64,000 bases of DNA, taken from NCBI GenBank assembly GCA_964592425.1, contig CAZQCG010000011.1:1-64000 (forward strand). The letters are read 5' to 3'. The notes under the pieces were generated by a model. It saw only the letters and a program-made list of their open reading frames with translations. It ran no database searches and was not told the origin of the DNA. How positions within the stretch are numbered: position 1 is the stretch's first letter; the number at the start of each line of letters is the position of its first letter. The DNA is from Viridilinea sp964592425 (GTDB lineage: Bacteria; Chloroflexota; Chloroflexia; Chloroflexales; Chloroflexaceae). Below, in pieces: positions 1 through 8,950 of the stretch. A program made the translations under genes and the position numbers.

Positions 1-26
1 TGCTACGCAGGAGGAGCAAGCACAAG

Positions 27-47
27 CCCAGCAGCTTTAGCGCTGGG
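27..47 (-). terminator. Possible terminator hairpin after the first glycosyltransferase gene
   Basis: CCCAGC (27-32) pairs with GCTGGG (42-47), with an inner GC/GC pair around a TTTA loop. It lies 8 bases beyond the stop codon of the minus-strand gene ending at 55. There is no T-run, so intrinsic termination is uncertain. Confidence 0.3.
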
Positions 48-54
48 TTCTTGA

Positions 55-2493
55 CTAGCGCACCTCCGCAGCGGCAAGCTGATAGGCCAGCAGGCGCAGT
101 TGGCCCACTTGCGGCCCCTGCTGGGCGATCAGGTCGAGCGCCGCGGGCACAAAGCTAGGCGCATCTAGCTGGACGACCAGGTCTGTTTCTGCCGGGCGTG
201 TCGGCAACTCCAGGCAGACCTGCTCCAGGCTGCGGGTGAGGCCAAAGCTGCCGAGCGGCTCACCCGCGAGGCTGGCATGCACCTGTGGCAAGGCCAGATC
301 CTCGGGCCAGCCACGCCCGCTCACCTCCAGGCAGAGTTGCTGGGGGCTCCCACTGGCCGCGCCAGGGAAGCGCAGGGCCGCCTTGCCGGTGGCCCAGCGC
401 ACGGTCGCGCCCTGGCCACCGTCGAAACGGGGCATCGCAGCGTCGTAGCGGCCCAGGTAGAAGCCCTGAATGTAGCCAAGGTCGTTATCCTGGGCCAGCA
501 CAAGCCGGTCGGTGGGCAGCCGGGGGGGATAGAACCAGGCCCAGGTCCAGGCCACCGGATTCTGGCTATCGACCAGGGTCGGCCCGAACTCGCGCCGGGC
601 GGCCTCCAGGTCACCCAGCTGGCGGAACAGTTCGCCCGCAACGACGGACGTCTGCCAGGCTTCGAGCGGGCGTTCGGGCTGGCTGGCCAGCCGGTCAAGA
701 CCGGCGGCGGGGCGACCTTCGAGGCTGTCAAGCAGGGGCGCACCAACGGCAGCAGCATAGGCTGGCAGATCGGGAGCGGCCAGGGCAACTCGGGCAGCTG
801 CGACCTCACCTGCGCCAAGAGCTGCGGCCAGCTCCGCTTCGCGCAGGTAGCCAGCACGCGACTGCAGGGCCAGCCGTGTCGCAGCCAGGCTCGAGGGGTA
901 CGGGCCAAGCAGCGAAGCCCAGCGCGCGTCGGCACTGGTGGCGCGTGGCTCCAGGTAAGCATGGGGCGAGGCGGCCACCAGCAGCAACAGGGCGGCCAGG
1001 CCAGCGCAGGCCAGCCCGTAGCGGCTACGCAGGAACGGCAGCAGGCCCGGCAGATCGGCCAGGGCCGCTGCCGCCAGAGCCAGGGCGAAGGGCATCAGCG
1101 GGACGCGAAAGCGGTTGATCGCAAAGAGTAACGGCGCAACTGCCAGGTTGTAGAGCAGCCAGAGCCCAACCAGTAGCAGCAGGGCCTGGCTCGCTGACGA
1201 AGGCCGGTCGTGGCTACTACGCAGGCGCGCCCAGCCGAGCAGGGCCAGAGGCAGGGCCAGCACATAGAGCAGATCATCAAGCAGGAAGAGGGCCAGAGCA
1301 TACCAGGGCGGCAGGCGGCCCAGACTGAAGCCGCCACTCAGACGCTCGTCGCCGCTGTAGTTGATCATAAACAGGTCGATCAGCTCGACCAGGCTCTTGG
1401 CGACAAAAGCGAGGGGCCGTGCCCGCAGCAGGCATACAGCCTCGGCGTTGAGCAGGCGCTGGCGATCGGCCTGGCTGAGGGCGGGGGCGTTCACCAGGGC
1501 CGCCCGCAGCTGCGGGTCGTCCTGGGCATAGAGGCAGGCGGCGGCGCGCTCCAGGGTGCCATCGGCGCGGCGGCGCTCGGCCAGCAGGGCCTCACGCTGC
1601 TCCAGGCTCAGCTCCGGCAGCAGCAGGGCCAGGACAAAGTTGCGGGTCGGCTCGTCGCTGCGCCCGCCGTCATAGGCCGTGCGGGCACCCAGGGCCAGGT
1701 TAAAGGCACCCGTGGTGTCGATCAGGATCGGCCCACCATAGGTGCGCGTGGCGTAGAGTGACCACGGCGCGACGACCATCACGACGGCGGCAAGCAGCAG
1801 GCTCACCTGGCCTAGCGCCGGCCCGAGCCAGGGCTGGCGATTGTGGCGGCGATCTTGCCTGACCCGCAAGAGCAGCCAGAGCGCACTCATGGGCACAAAG
1901 CCCAGGGCCAGGCCGCGCGTCAAGGTCGCCAGGCCCAGCAGCAGGCCCGCCCCAGCCAGCCAGAGCATCCGCCGACCTGATGGCCCTGCTTGCCCGGCCA
2001 CCCTGACGTTCCCCAGCAGCAGCAAGGATCCCAACAGCAGACTGACGAAGAGGGTTTCGCTCAACAGCAGCTGGGTGTAGCTGGCCAGGGGTAGGTAGAG
2101 CGCAACGAGCAGCGCGGCGATCCCTGGTGCAGCTGCCAGGCGCACCCGCCCTGTGCTCAAGCGGCGGGTGAGCAGGTAGGTCAGGCCGATGTTGAGCATG
2201 CTCAGCAGGCCCTGGCTGACAAAGATCGGGGCAAGGCTGCGCCCGAAGAGGGCCAGGTGGCTAGCGAGAAAGAGCGGGTAGAGCGGTGCGCGTGTCCAGA
2301 GGTAACTGGTATGCCAGGCAAAGCCACGCCCGTTGGCCAGCCAGTCAGCAGCGGCCAGATACTCGGCTTCGTCGGAGACCAGGCCCTCACGCGGGAGGCG
2401 CTCCCAGAGGGCTATGCGCAGGAGCAGGCCGAGGCCGAGGGCCAGCAGGAGCGGCCAGTGGGTGACGAGACGGCGCAGGAAGGAGCGGCTCAT
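55..2493 (-). CDS. GT-C (GT39/ArnT-like) membrane glycosyltransferase with C-terminal beta-sandwich
   Basis: 812 aa polytopic membrane protein. The first extracytoplasmic loop after TM1 carries the Asp-Glu pair (D41-E42, in SDEAEYLAAADWL) typical of polyprenyl-phosphate-sugar dependent GT-C enzymes. About ten hydrophobic helices follow, up to roughly residue 520. The last ~290 residues are not membrane-like: an Ala/Leu-rich helical stretch, then a beta-rich module (about 700-812) resembling the N-terminal module of the glycosyltransferase at 5865-8801 (shared GWPED and a following xLG motif). The family moves a sugar from a lipid carrier to a polymer, lipid or protein on the outer face of the membrane; the acceptor here is unknown. 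The ATG overlaps the previous gene's stop by 4 bases (ATGA), so translation is probably coupled. It is the last gene of a four-gene minus-strand block. Confidence 0.75.
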   Translation of the reverse strand: MSRSFLRRLVTHWPLLLALGLGLLLRIALWERLPREGLVSDEAEYLAAADWLANGRGFAWHTSYLWTRAPLYPLFLASHLALFGRSLAPIFVSQGLLSMLNIGLTYLLTRRLSTGRVRLAAAPGIAALLVALYLPLASYTQLLLSETLFVSLLLGSLLLLGNVRVAGQAGPSGRRMLWLAGAGLLLGLATLTRGLALGFVPMSALWLLLRVRQDRRHNRQPWLGPALGQVSLLLAAVVMVVAPWSLYATRTYGGPILIDTTGAFNLALGARTAYDGGRSDEPTRNFVLALLLPELSLEQREALLAERRRADGTLERAAACLYAQDDPQLRAALVNAPALSQADRQRLLNAEAVCLLRARPLAFVAKSLVELIDLFMINYSGDERLSGGFSLGRLPPWYALALFLLDDLLYVLALPLALLGWARLRSSHDRPSSASQALLLLVGLWLLYNLAVAPLLFAINRFRVPLMPFALALAAAALADLPGLLPFLRSRYGLACAGLAALLLLVAASPHAYLEPRATSADARWASLLGPYPSSLAATRLALQSRAGYLREAELAAALGAGEVAAARVALAAPDLPAYAAAVGAPLLDSLEGRPAAGLDRLASQPERPLEAWQTSVVAGELFRQLGDLEAARREFGPTLVDSQNPVAWTWAWFYPPRLPTDRLVLAQDNDLGYIQGFYLGRYDAAMPRFDGGQGATVRWATGKAALRFPGAASGSPQQLCLEVSGRGWPEDLALPQVHASLAGEPLGSFGLTRSLEQVCLELPTRPAETDLVVQLDAPSFVPAALDLIAQQGPQVGQLRLLAYQLAAAEVR

Positions 2494-4616
2494 GGCTGAT
2501 TCACCGCCGCTGCTGGCGCATCAGCCGCGATGATCTCGACCGTGGTAAGCACAAGCCGGTCATCACCAAGGGTGGCCTCGCCACTGACGCGCAGTCGCCC
2601 CGCCGCACTCGGATCGTGCGGAGCGTAGCTGCCGAGCAGCAGCGTATAGTGGCCCAGCGGCAGATCAGGCGGCAGCACAAGTGCCCGGTCGTCGCGGGCT
2701 GGCTTGCCCGGCAGCCATGTACTGGTTGGCAGGTAGCCCTCAAGTGGCGGGCCATCCTCGGCCGCCAGGGGCGGCTGTTCACAGTCACGGCAGAGGTGCA
2801 GGAAGAAGCTATAGTCGCTCGCCAGCGGCTCGTCCACCGCCCAGAAGAGACTGATCGGCAGGGTGCCGCCGGCTCGGTAGACGCCCGGCCCCTGGGGCGT
2901 AGTCGCTTTGAGCGTATAGCCAAGCAGGTGCAGCTGTTCACCAAAACGAGCCTGGCGGAGGGTGGTCGGCTGTGGCACGCTGCCGGTGGTGTAGGCTTCG
3001 GGCGCCTCCTGGCAGAGCAGATGAGCCCCGTTGTAGCGCCAGACTCCACAGGGCCAGGTAGCCTGCTCACGGCTGAAGCGCCAGTAGTTGCCAACCAGGC
3101 CGTACTCGTCGCCGAGGGCCTGATTGGGGGGATCAACAATGCGGGCGTGCTCAGGGGCAATCAAAAGGAAGCTGCGGGTCAGGCCAGCCAGGGCCGCCTG
3201 GCGTTCCAGATCCCACTCACGCTGACCGTAGCGGGTTTCGCCTTGCCAGAAGTTGAAGAAGAGCAGCGGTGTCGGGGCCGGATCGGCGCTGAACCGACCC
3301 ATGTAGTAGTCATACAGCGGGCGCAGGTAGGCTGGCTGGAGCACCACGCCGTCGTCGGGATGCACACGGGCAGCCAGCTCGCTGATCGCCTCGCGGTACT
3401 GCTCTTTGACCGGGTCGCCCGAGAAGAGACCAAAGACCGGCTGCACCAGGGCCAGCACGCCAGTGAGCAGGGCCGCAGCCAGCAGGGCCGCATAGAGCCG
3501 GTGGAGGATCGGCTGCACCACCCCGGTCAGGGGATAGCTCAGCAGCAAGGCCCAGGCGGGGTAGATGACGATCAGGTAACGCGCCTCGTAGAGCCGGGTA
3601 AAACGCAGCTGGGCCAGAAAGATCACCAGCGGCACGCCGAGCAGACTCAGCAGCAAGGCCGCCGCTGCGCGCCTATCTGGGTGACGCAGATCAAGCAGGG
3701 CCCGCACAAGACCCCAGAGGGCCAGGGCCAGCCACGGCAGCAACCACCACCAGGGGGCATCGCCAGGCCAGCGGTCAAGGCTAAAACGCACAAAGGTGAG
3801 CCCGAAGGCGGTCAACGGGCCAGCCGGGATGGCCGCACCAGCCAGCGAGCGTCCGGCAGCCTGTTCACCCCCCAGGCCACCGACCATGGCGGCCACGAGG
3901 CCGAAAGCCAGCAGTATGGGCAGGGCCAGCAGGGGCCATCTACGGCGTGGCGCGGCGGCGACCAGCCGTAGCACCAGCACCCAGACAGCCGCAACCAGCA
4001 GTAGGATCATCAGCCGATGTACAAAGAGGCCCACCAGGCCGAGTAGCGCAACCAGCAGCCAGTCACGCAGGGCCAGCGTGCGGTAGGCACGGATGATCGC
4101 CCAGCTGGTCAGGGTTGCACTGAGCAGGAGCAGACTGTAGACCTTGGCCTCCTGGCTGTACCAGATCGCAAAGGGAGCAAGCAGCACAAGCAGGGCGGCG
4201 GCAAGCCCATGGCGAAAGCCCGGCTCGCCCCACACCGAATGCGTTTCCAACTGCTCATCGTCAGCATCGATGCGCCCCAGTGCGATCCCGGCCAGGTAGA
4301 TCGCAGGCACGGCCAGCGCCCCGGCCAGGGCCGAGGGGAGGCGCAGGGCCGCCTCACTCGCCCCAAAGAGGATCATCCAGCCCTTGAGCAGCAGGTGATA
4401 GAGCGGGTAGGCTGCGCTGGGGTTGAACAACTCGGCCAGCAACTGCGCCCAGCCGGCCTGGCTCAACTCCCAGCTGCTGCCCTCGTCAAGCCAGAGGCTC
4501 TGAGCATCAAGGCGATAGAGGCGCAAGGCCAGGGCCAGGCCCAGCAGGACTAGGCCGATCAGCAGCCCGCCTTGCCTGGGCGTGATCCGCTTGAGACGCG
4601 CCACACGCTCAGACAT
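2490..4616 (-). CDS. GT-C (GT39-like) membrane glycosyltransferase
   Basis: 708 aa from the ATG at 4616. A TTG 27 bases upstream is in frame but would deepen the overlap with the preceding gene. TM1 (about 17-33) is followed by LWLDEGSSW, with the GT-C acidic pair at D44-E45, then PLYHLLLKGW, typical of PMT_2 proteins. About eleven further helices run to roughly residue 400. The C-terminal ~270 residues are soluble and end in a beta-sandwich of the kind often fused to Chloroflexota GT39 proteins (LFWAVDEPL, FFLHL, LPLGHYTLLLGSY). It is predicted to add sugars outside the cytoplasm using a polyprenyl-phosphate donor. It overlaps the upstream GT4 gene by 8 bp and the downstream GT-C gene by 4 bp, which indicates one transcription unit. 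The substrate cannot be read from sequence. Confidence 0.72.
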   Translation of the reverse strand: MSERVARLKRITPRQGGLLIGLVLLGLALALRLYRLDAQSLWLDEGSSWELSQAGWAQLLAELFNPSAAYPLYHLLLKGWMILFGASEAALRLPSALAGALAVPAIYLAGIALGRIDADDEQLETHSVWGEPGFRHGLAAALLVLLAPFAIWYSQEAKVYSLLLLSATLTSWAIIRAYRTLALRDWLLVALLGLVGLFVHRLMILLLVAAVWVLVLRLVAAAPRRRWPLLALPILLAFGLVAAMVGGLGGEQAAGRSLAGAAIPAGPLTAFGLTFVRFSLDRWPGDAPWWWLLPWLALALWGLVRALLDLRHPDRRAAAALLLSLLGVPLVIFLAQLRFTRLYEARYLIVIYPAWALLLSYPLTGVVQPILHRLYAALLAAALLTGVLALVQPVFGLFSGDPVKEQYREAISELAARVHPDDGVVLQPAYLRPLYDYYMGRFSADPAPTPLLFFNFWQGETRYGQREWDLERQAALAGLTRSFLLIAPEHARIVDPPNQALGDEYGLVGNYWRFSREQATWPCGVWRYNGAHLLCQEAPEAYTTGSVPQPTTLRQARFGEQLHLLGYTLKATTPQGPGVYRAGGTLPISLFWAVDEPLASDYSFFLHLCRDCEQPPLAAEDGPPLEGYLPTSTWLPGKPARDDRALVLPPDLPLGHYTLLLGSYAPHDPSAAGRLRVSGEATLGDDRLVLTTVEIIAADAPAAAVNQP

Positions 4617-5856
4617 GGCTGGTTGAGGCCCCAATCGCGGCAAGGAAGAGCGCCTCGAAACGTTCGGCGCAGCGCTCCCAGGTCAACTCGTGTACCACCC
4701 GTTCACGGGCGGCCCGGCCCAGGCGAGCCGTCAGGGCCGGATCGGCCAGCAGCCGACCAATGGCCGCCGCCAGCGCCGCCGGGTCACGCTCAGGCACCAG
4801 CAGGCCATGCACACCGTCAGCGATCACATCGGGCACACCGGCCACCGCCGAGGCCACCACAGCGCACCCGGCCCCCATCGCCTCCAGCAACACATTCGGC
4901 AGACCATCAACGCCTTCGCGCACAATCGGCAGGGCGAAAAGATCGGCAGCGGCAATGAAACGGGCGGCCCGCTCACGCTCGAGCTGACCAGTAAAACGCA
5001 CCCTGCCACCCAAACCCAACGCCTCAGCCTGGCGCTCAAGGCTCTCACGCAGGTCGCCATAACCGACAATTACCAGCGTCGCCTCGGGCGCGTGGCGCAG
5101 CACGGTCGGCCAGGCCGCGAGCAGCACCCCAAAGCCCTTTTTGGCCACCAGACGTCCCAGACCCAGCACGAGCGGCGCACCAGCGGCCAGCTCAAGCTCG
5201 GCCCGCACAGCAGCACGCGCCGCAGGGTCGGGCCGAAACTGCTGCGGATCCACCCCGTAGGGCACCACGCTACTGGTAGCCACATGGGCACCCAGGGCAA
5301 CCGCCCGGCGGCGCAGATCGCTACTGCATGCCGTCACCGCAACAGCGGCGCGAAAGGCCCCTGCCGCCGCCAGAGCCAGGGCCCAGTGACGTTCAGCCAG
5401 GTAGATGTCGCTGCCATGCAGACTGATCACCAGCGGCAAGCCGTTGAGCGCCGCAGGCAGACTGGCGGGCGGCCCGTTGGGCAATACCCAGTGGGCCTGC
5501 ACAAGATCGTAAGGGCTGCCAGCACGGCGGGCCGCAGCCAACTCAGCGCCCATTGCCAGCGTCGCGGCACCGAGGGCGAAGGGTACCGCAGCCAGGGTGC
5601 GCGTCTTAATCTGTGTATCACTCAGCAACGATTGGGCATAGCCCCAGATATTCAGGGCCGGGTGGGGCGCGTAGCGATAGAAGCGCAGGCGCACCCCACG
5701 CTCCTCAGGCGCACGGCGCAGATCGGGATGGTGCGGCAGCAACACCGTCACACGATGCCCCCGCGCAGCTATGCCCGCCGCAATCTCTTCAAGAAAGGGG
5801 GCGGTCGTCTCACCGGGCCACTTGGGAAAAGACGACGCCAGCATAAGAATACGCAT
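4609..5856 (-). CDS. Glycosyltransferase family 4 (GT-B fold)
   Basis: 415 aa, the usual length for GT4. The N-terminal acceptor domain begins MRILMLASSFPKWPGETTAPF, typical of cytoplasmic retaining transferases acting on lipid-linked glycans. The C-terminal donor domain has VVPYGVDPQQF, GLGRLVAKKGF and the E-x7-E region (REGVDGLPNVLLEAMG), which binds the sugar-nucleotide. No membrane segment is seen. It starts 8 bases after the stop of the large GT-C gene and overlaps the next GT-C gene, so a cytoplasmic transferase is co-expressed with three extracytoplasmic ones. This suggests lipid-linked sugars are built inside and used outside. Donor and acceptor are unknown. Confidence 0.8.
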   Translation of the reverse strand: MRILMLASSFPKWPGETTAPFLEEIAAGIAARGHRVTVLLPHHPDLRRAPEERGVRLRFYRYAPHPALNIWGYAQSLLSDTQIKTRTLAAVPFALGAATLAMGAELAAARRAGSPYDLVQAHWVLPNGPPASLPAALNGLPLVISLHGSDIYLAERHWALALAAAGAFRAAVAVTACSSDLRRRAVALGAHVATSSVVPYGVDPQQFRPDPAARAAVRAELELAAGAPLVLGLGRLVAKKGFGVLLAAWPTVLRHAPEATLVIVGYGDLRESLERQAEALGLGGRVRFTGQLERERAARFIAAADLFALPIVREGVDGLPNVLLEAMGAGCAVVASAVAGVPDVIADGVHGLLVPERDPAALAAAIGRLLADPALTARLGRAARERVVHELTWERCAERFEALFLAAIGASTSHV

Positions 5857-5864
5857 ACACGCTG

Positions 5865-8801
5865 CTACTGTTCAATGCGGTAGACAAAGGCGCGATAATC
5901 GGGGGTCGGGCTGGCATAGATCAACTCAAAGCCGTCGATCACCTGGCCCACCTGGTTTTCATGGTTCAGCAACGGTGCCAGCAGCCGCCCTGCCTCGCCC
6001 TTGACGCGCTGCTGATTCTCCAACACCAGGTATTGGACATCGTAGTGGCGGGCAATCGTCAGAAACAACTCACGCTCAGCCGTGTTGGGAATCATCACGG
6101 CGGGCCGCCCGGTATGCCAGTTGAACTGCCAGGGGATACGGGTCATAACCACGGCGTCCGGCTCAAGGTTGGCCTCGATCCAGGCATAGGCGGCCAGGTC
6201 AGGCGCCCAGACGGTCGGGCCGGGCTCGACCCGCACCTTGCGGGCGATGTCGGGCCGCGAAAAGCCGATCACCCCGACCATGGCTACGCCGACCAGGACA
6301 AGGCCCAGGGGTGCCCAACGCCGGTCGCCAATCGCGGCCAGGGCATCATAACCAGCCCAGAGCGCCCAGGCTGCCAGCAGGGCCAGCCAGGGGATGAGGA
6401 TCACCCAGTAGCGCTCTTCGTCGGTGCGCCAGTAGGTGAGCATAAAGAGCATATAAGGGCTATAGGCCATCGCCAGCAAGCCGAGCAGCCGCCGGCGGAA
6501 GCGCAGCGCACCGAGCAGGCCGATCAGCGCTAGCCAGGCCCCTACGTCCGAGAGAATATTCTTACGCTCGTTGGCACTGAAGAGCGCCTCGGCTCCTGCT
6601 GGCAGCCCACGCCACACCGGCAGCAGGTAGTCACGCAGGGCGCGGATCTGCACCTCAAGCTTGGTCAAACTCTTATCGAAGCCCCAGCGCAGGATCCAGC
6701 TACGGTCGGGCAGACCCGGCCCGCCCAGGGTCGGATCAAAGACCTGATAGATATCCTCCCAGGCATCGCCACCACCACCACGGTAGCCAAGCACCCAGGC
6801 GTCATAGCTCTCGGTCGAGTAGACTGGCTTGCCGAAGAGCAACATATTGCGCAGCAGGTAGGGCGAGAGGATGAGCAGGGCGATGCCAGCCCAGATGACG
6901 ACAGGAGTGAGCATGGCCCGCAGTCGCGGCCAGCGCGGGCGCTGCCACAGCTCACCCAGGGGGGTTGGGCGACGCTGCCAGAGGAACCAGAGACCCATGC
7001 CCAGGGCGATCATCGCCCCCGACGGTTTTTGCAACAGCATCAGCCCAGTCAGCACGGCGGCAGACAGCAACCAGCGCCAGCTGGCCCGTGACATAGTTGG
7101 GCTAGCTGTTGCTGCCTGACTATGCCAGCTATGCTCCTCGTTGAAACGGTAGAGGCAGTAGAGCGCAGCAAAGCTGAAGCAGACGAAGGCCAGGTCGCTG
7201 GTGGCGTAGATCGTCAGGCGAAAAAAGAGATAGTTCGTCAGGGTGAAGATCGCCGCCGTCAGGCCAACGCGCCGATCCCAGATGCGCGTACCGACGTGGT
7301 AGATCAGCAACAGCAGGGCCAGGTTGGCAAGCAGATTGGGCAACTTGGCGGCCCAGGCACTCGGGCCGAAGAGTACGAAGAAGGGCGCGATCCAGACTGG
7401 CTGGAGCAGCGGCCAGGTCTCCTGAGGCCGGGTCGTACCCTCAATCAACCCGAAAAACTGGGTCACATAGTCGACCACCCAGCCACGCCCACGCACCAGG
7501 TTGCGGGCGACCACGGCATTATCGGCATAATCGGCGTGGCCGACATAGGGCAGGCTAGCGATCACCCAGGCTTCGTAGCCCAGCCAGATCAGAGCAAAGC
7601 CAGCCAGCAGGATCAGTGCGCCGCGGCGTGAGCCAAACCAGGCAACCAGGCGCTCGGCAAGCTGCGGCAGGCCCTCCCGGCCCAGCACGAGCACCAGGGC
7701 CAACAGGCCGGCCCCCAACAGGCCAAAGAGCAATGAGTCGGGGAAGATCTGCCAGAAAAGCGGGCTACCAAAGGTGCCTAGCCAACCAAAGAAACGGGCC
7801 AGGGCATAGCCGAAGAGCACCAGGGCCGCAACGATCAGACCGTAGCCAGGAGCCTTTCCATAGGTATAACGCCGCACCAGGGCACGCAAACTGGCCAGGA
7901 TCGGACGCTGCCAGACCAGGCTCAGCAGGAGGGCCAGGCTCAGCAGGGCCAGGCTCAACGTAGCGCCCATCCAGATGCGCAGCGTAGCTAGGCCCACGCC
8001 TGCGAAGGCCACCGCCAGGGCCGTCCCAACATAGACCTGGGCGGTTGTGCTGAGCAGGCGCGCCAGCAGCAGGTAGAGCAGCAAGGTGCAGGCCATCAGC
8101 AGGGCCACCGCCCGCCAGGCTGGCGGATAAAAGGCCGTCAGCGGCTCGGCAGCGGCACGCACGCGCACCTCGGCCAGGCGCACGCCCTTGGGCCGCGGGT
8201 CGGCCCCATAGCTAAGGGTATCGGTGAAGACATGCGAACTATCAAGATCAAGCTGTAGATCGGCGCTGCTGCGGATGCTCGCAGGCACCGGCAGGGTATA
8301 GGTAGCCCAGGCGGGAGTGGGCTCAATCGTGCCAAGCACCACCCCGTCGACGCGCACCGTCAGGCGCGGCTGGGCCACGGGTGCCGCCAGCACATCCTCC
8401 GGCCAACCCTGCACCGTCAGGCCCAGTTCGAGCGGCGCAGCGGCCCCCAGGTTGGGCAGGCTGATGCGGGCATGCTGGCGCGTCCAGCGGCTACGCCCGG
8501 TCGGCGAGCCAGGGGTCAGGTCGTCGGCAAAGAGATCGCCGCGCTCGACCGCCTCGGCCCCCAGCCCGGCCGTCGCCCCCAGGAAGAGCCGGTCGCCCAG
8601 CCAGCCAATAGCAACCCGCCCGGCAGGGGGAGTCTGGTAGGCCAGCACACCCACCAGCAGGCTGAGCACCAGGCTCAGCAGTACAGCACTGAGCGTTGCC
8701 GCCACACGGCCTTCGTTGAGGGGTGTGGCCGTCCGGGCACGGCTACGCAGGCGTCGGGCGCCCTCACGATGAAGATCCGGTTGCAGGTCAAGAAGGCCCA
8801 T
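5865..8801 (-). CDS. Large GT-C (GT39/ArnT-like) glycosyltransferase with N-terminal periplasmic module
   Basis: 978 aa from the ATG at 8801; a GTG at 8840 would add 13 residues. I prefer 8801 because a TATAAT on this strand (8852-8847) would put the transcript start near 8840. TM1 (about 45-65) is followed by a ~140-residue extracytoplasmic beta-rich domain, a second TM bundle, then a full GT-C core with the acidic loop motif HADYADNAVVARNLVRGRGW and many helices. The beta-rich domain resembles the C-terminal module of the protein at 55-2493, so the same accessory fold sits at opposite ends of two neighbours. It is the first gene of the block. The role is inferred to be transfer of a polyprenyl-phosphate-linked sugar; the acceptor is unknown. 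Confidence 0.72.
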   Translation of the reverse strand: MGLLDLQPDLHREGARRLRSRARTATPLNEGRVAATLSAVLLSLVLSLLVGVLAYQTPPAGRVAIGWLGDRLFLGATAGLGAEAVERGDLFADDLTPGSPTGRSRWTRQHARISLPNLGAAAPLELGLTVQGWPEDVLAAPVAQPRLTVRVDGVVLGTIEPTPAWATYTLPVPASIRSSADLQLDLDSSHVFTDTLSYGADPRPKGVRLAEVRVRAAAEPLTAFYPPAWRAVALLMACTLLLYLLLARLLSTTAQVYVGTALAVAFAGVGLATLRIWMGATLSLALLSLALLLSLVWQRPILASLRALVRRYTYGKAPGYGLIVAALVLFGYALARFFGWLGTFGSPLFWQIFPDSLLFGLLGAGLLALVLVLGREGLPQLAERLVAWFGSRRGALILLAGFALIWLGYEAWVIASLPYVGHADYADNAVVARNLVRGRGWVVDYVTQFFGLIEGTTRPQETWPLLQPVWIAPFFVLFGPSAWAAKLPNLLANLALLLLIYHVGTRIWDRRVGLTAAIFTLTNYLFFRLTIYATSDLAFVCFSFAALYCLYRFNEEHSWHSQAATASPTMSRASWRWLLSAAVLTGLMLLQKPSGAMIALGMGLWFLWQRRPTPLGELWQRPRWPRLRAMLTPVVIWAGIALLILSPYLLRNMLLFGKPVYSTESYDAWVLGYRGGGGDAWEDIYQVFDPTLGGPGLPDRSWILRWGFDKSLTKLEVQIRALRDYLLPVWRGLPAGAEALFSANERKNILSDVGAWLALIGLLGALRFRRRLLGLLAMAYSPYMLFMLTYWRTDEERYWVILIPWLALLAAWALWAGYDALAAIGDRRWAPLGLVLVGVAMVGVIGFSRPDIARKVRVEPGPTVWAPDLAAYAWIEANLEPDAVVMTRIPWQFNWHTGRPAVMIPNTAERELFLTIARHYDVQYLVLENQQRVKGEAGRLLAPLLNHENQVGQVIDGFELIYASPTPDYRAFVYRIEQ

Positions 8802-8846
8802 GAACGGCACACCTCGCGGCGCCCGCGTCCGGGCGCTCACGCAGCC

Positions 8847-8852
8847 ATTATA
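8847..8852 (-). promoter_or_regulatory. Candidate -10 element for the glycosyltransferase block
   Basis: The minus strand reads TATAAT from 8852 to 8847, about 45 bases before the ATG at 8801. No convincing -35 box is found 16-18 bases upstream, so this is only a tentative promoter. Confidence 0.3.
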
Positions 8853-8900
8853 CAGCCTTCACTCTGCCGGGGTATATTATGGCATAAGATTTGCCGCAAT

Positions 8901-8932
8901 ACACTCCGGCTGCTATCATGCAGCCGGAGTGT
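8901..8932 (+). promoter_or_regulatory. 13-bp perfect hairpin in the leader of the metallophosphoesterase gene
   Basis: ACACTCCGGCTGC (8901-8913) and GCAGCCGGAGTGT (8920-8932) are perfect complements around a TATCAT loop. The hairpin ends 18 bases before the ATG at 8951. A second small hairpin, TTTGC-AAG-GCAAA, lies just before the start codon. No T-run follows the large stem, so it may be an attenuator, an mRNA stabiliser or an operator. Confidence 0.5.
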
Positions 8933-8950
8933 CGTTTGCAAGGCAAACCC

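Noticed and set aside
277..1131. Long plus-strand open frames opposite the first glycosyltransferase
   Set aside because: Gln/Gly/Arg-rich antisense shadows typical of GC-rich coding DNA; the minus-strand membrane protein is clearly the real gene.
2616..3971. 451-aa plus-strand frame opposite the second GT-C gene
   Set aside because: Composition (Gln, Gly, Arg rich) is that of an antisense shadow; the GT-C gene on the minus strand has start and stop codons coupled to its neighbours.
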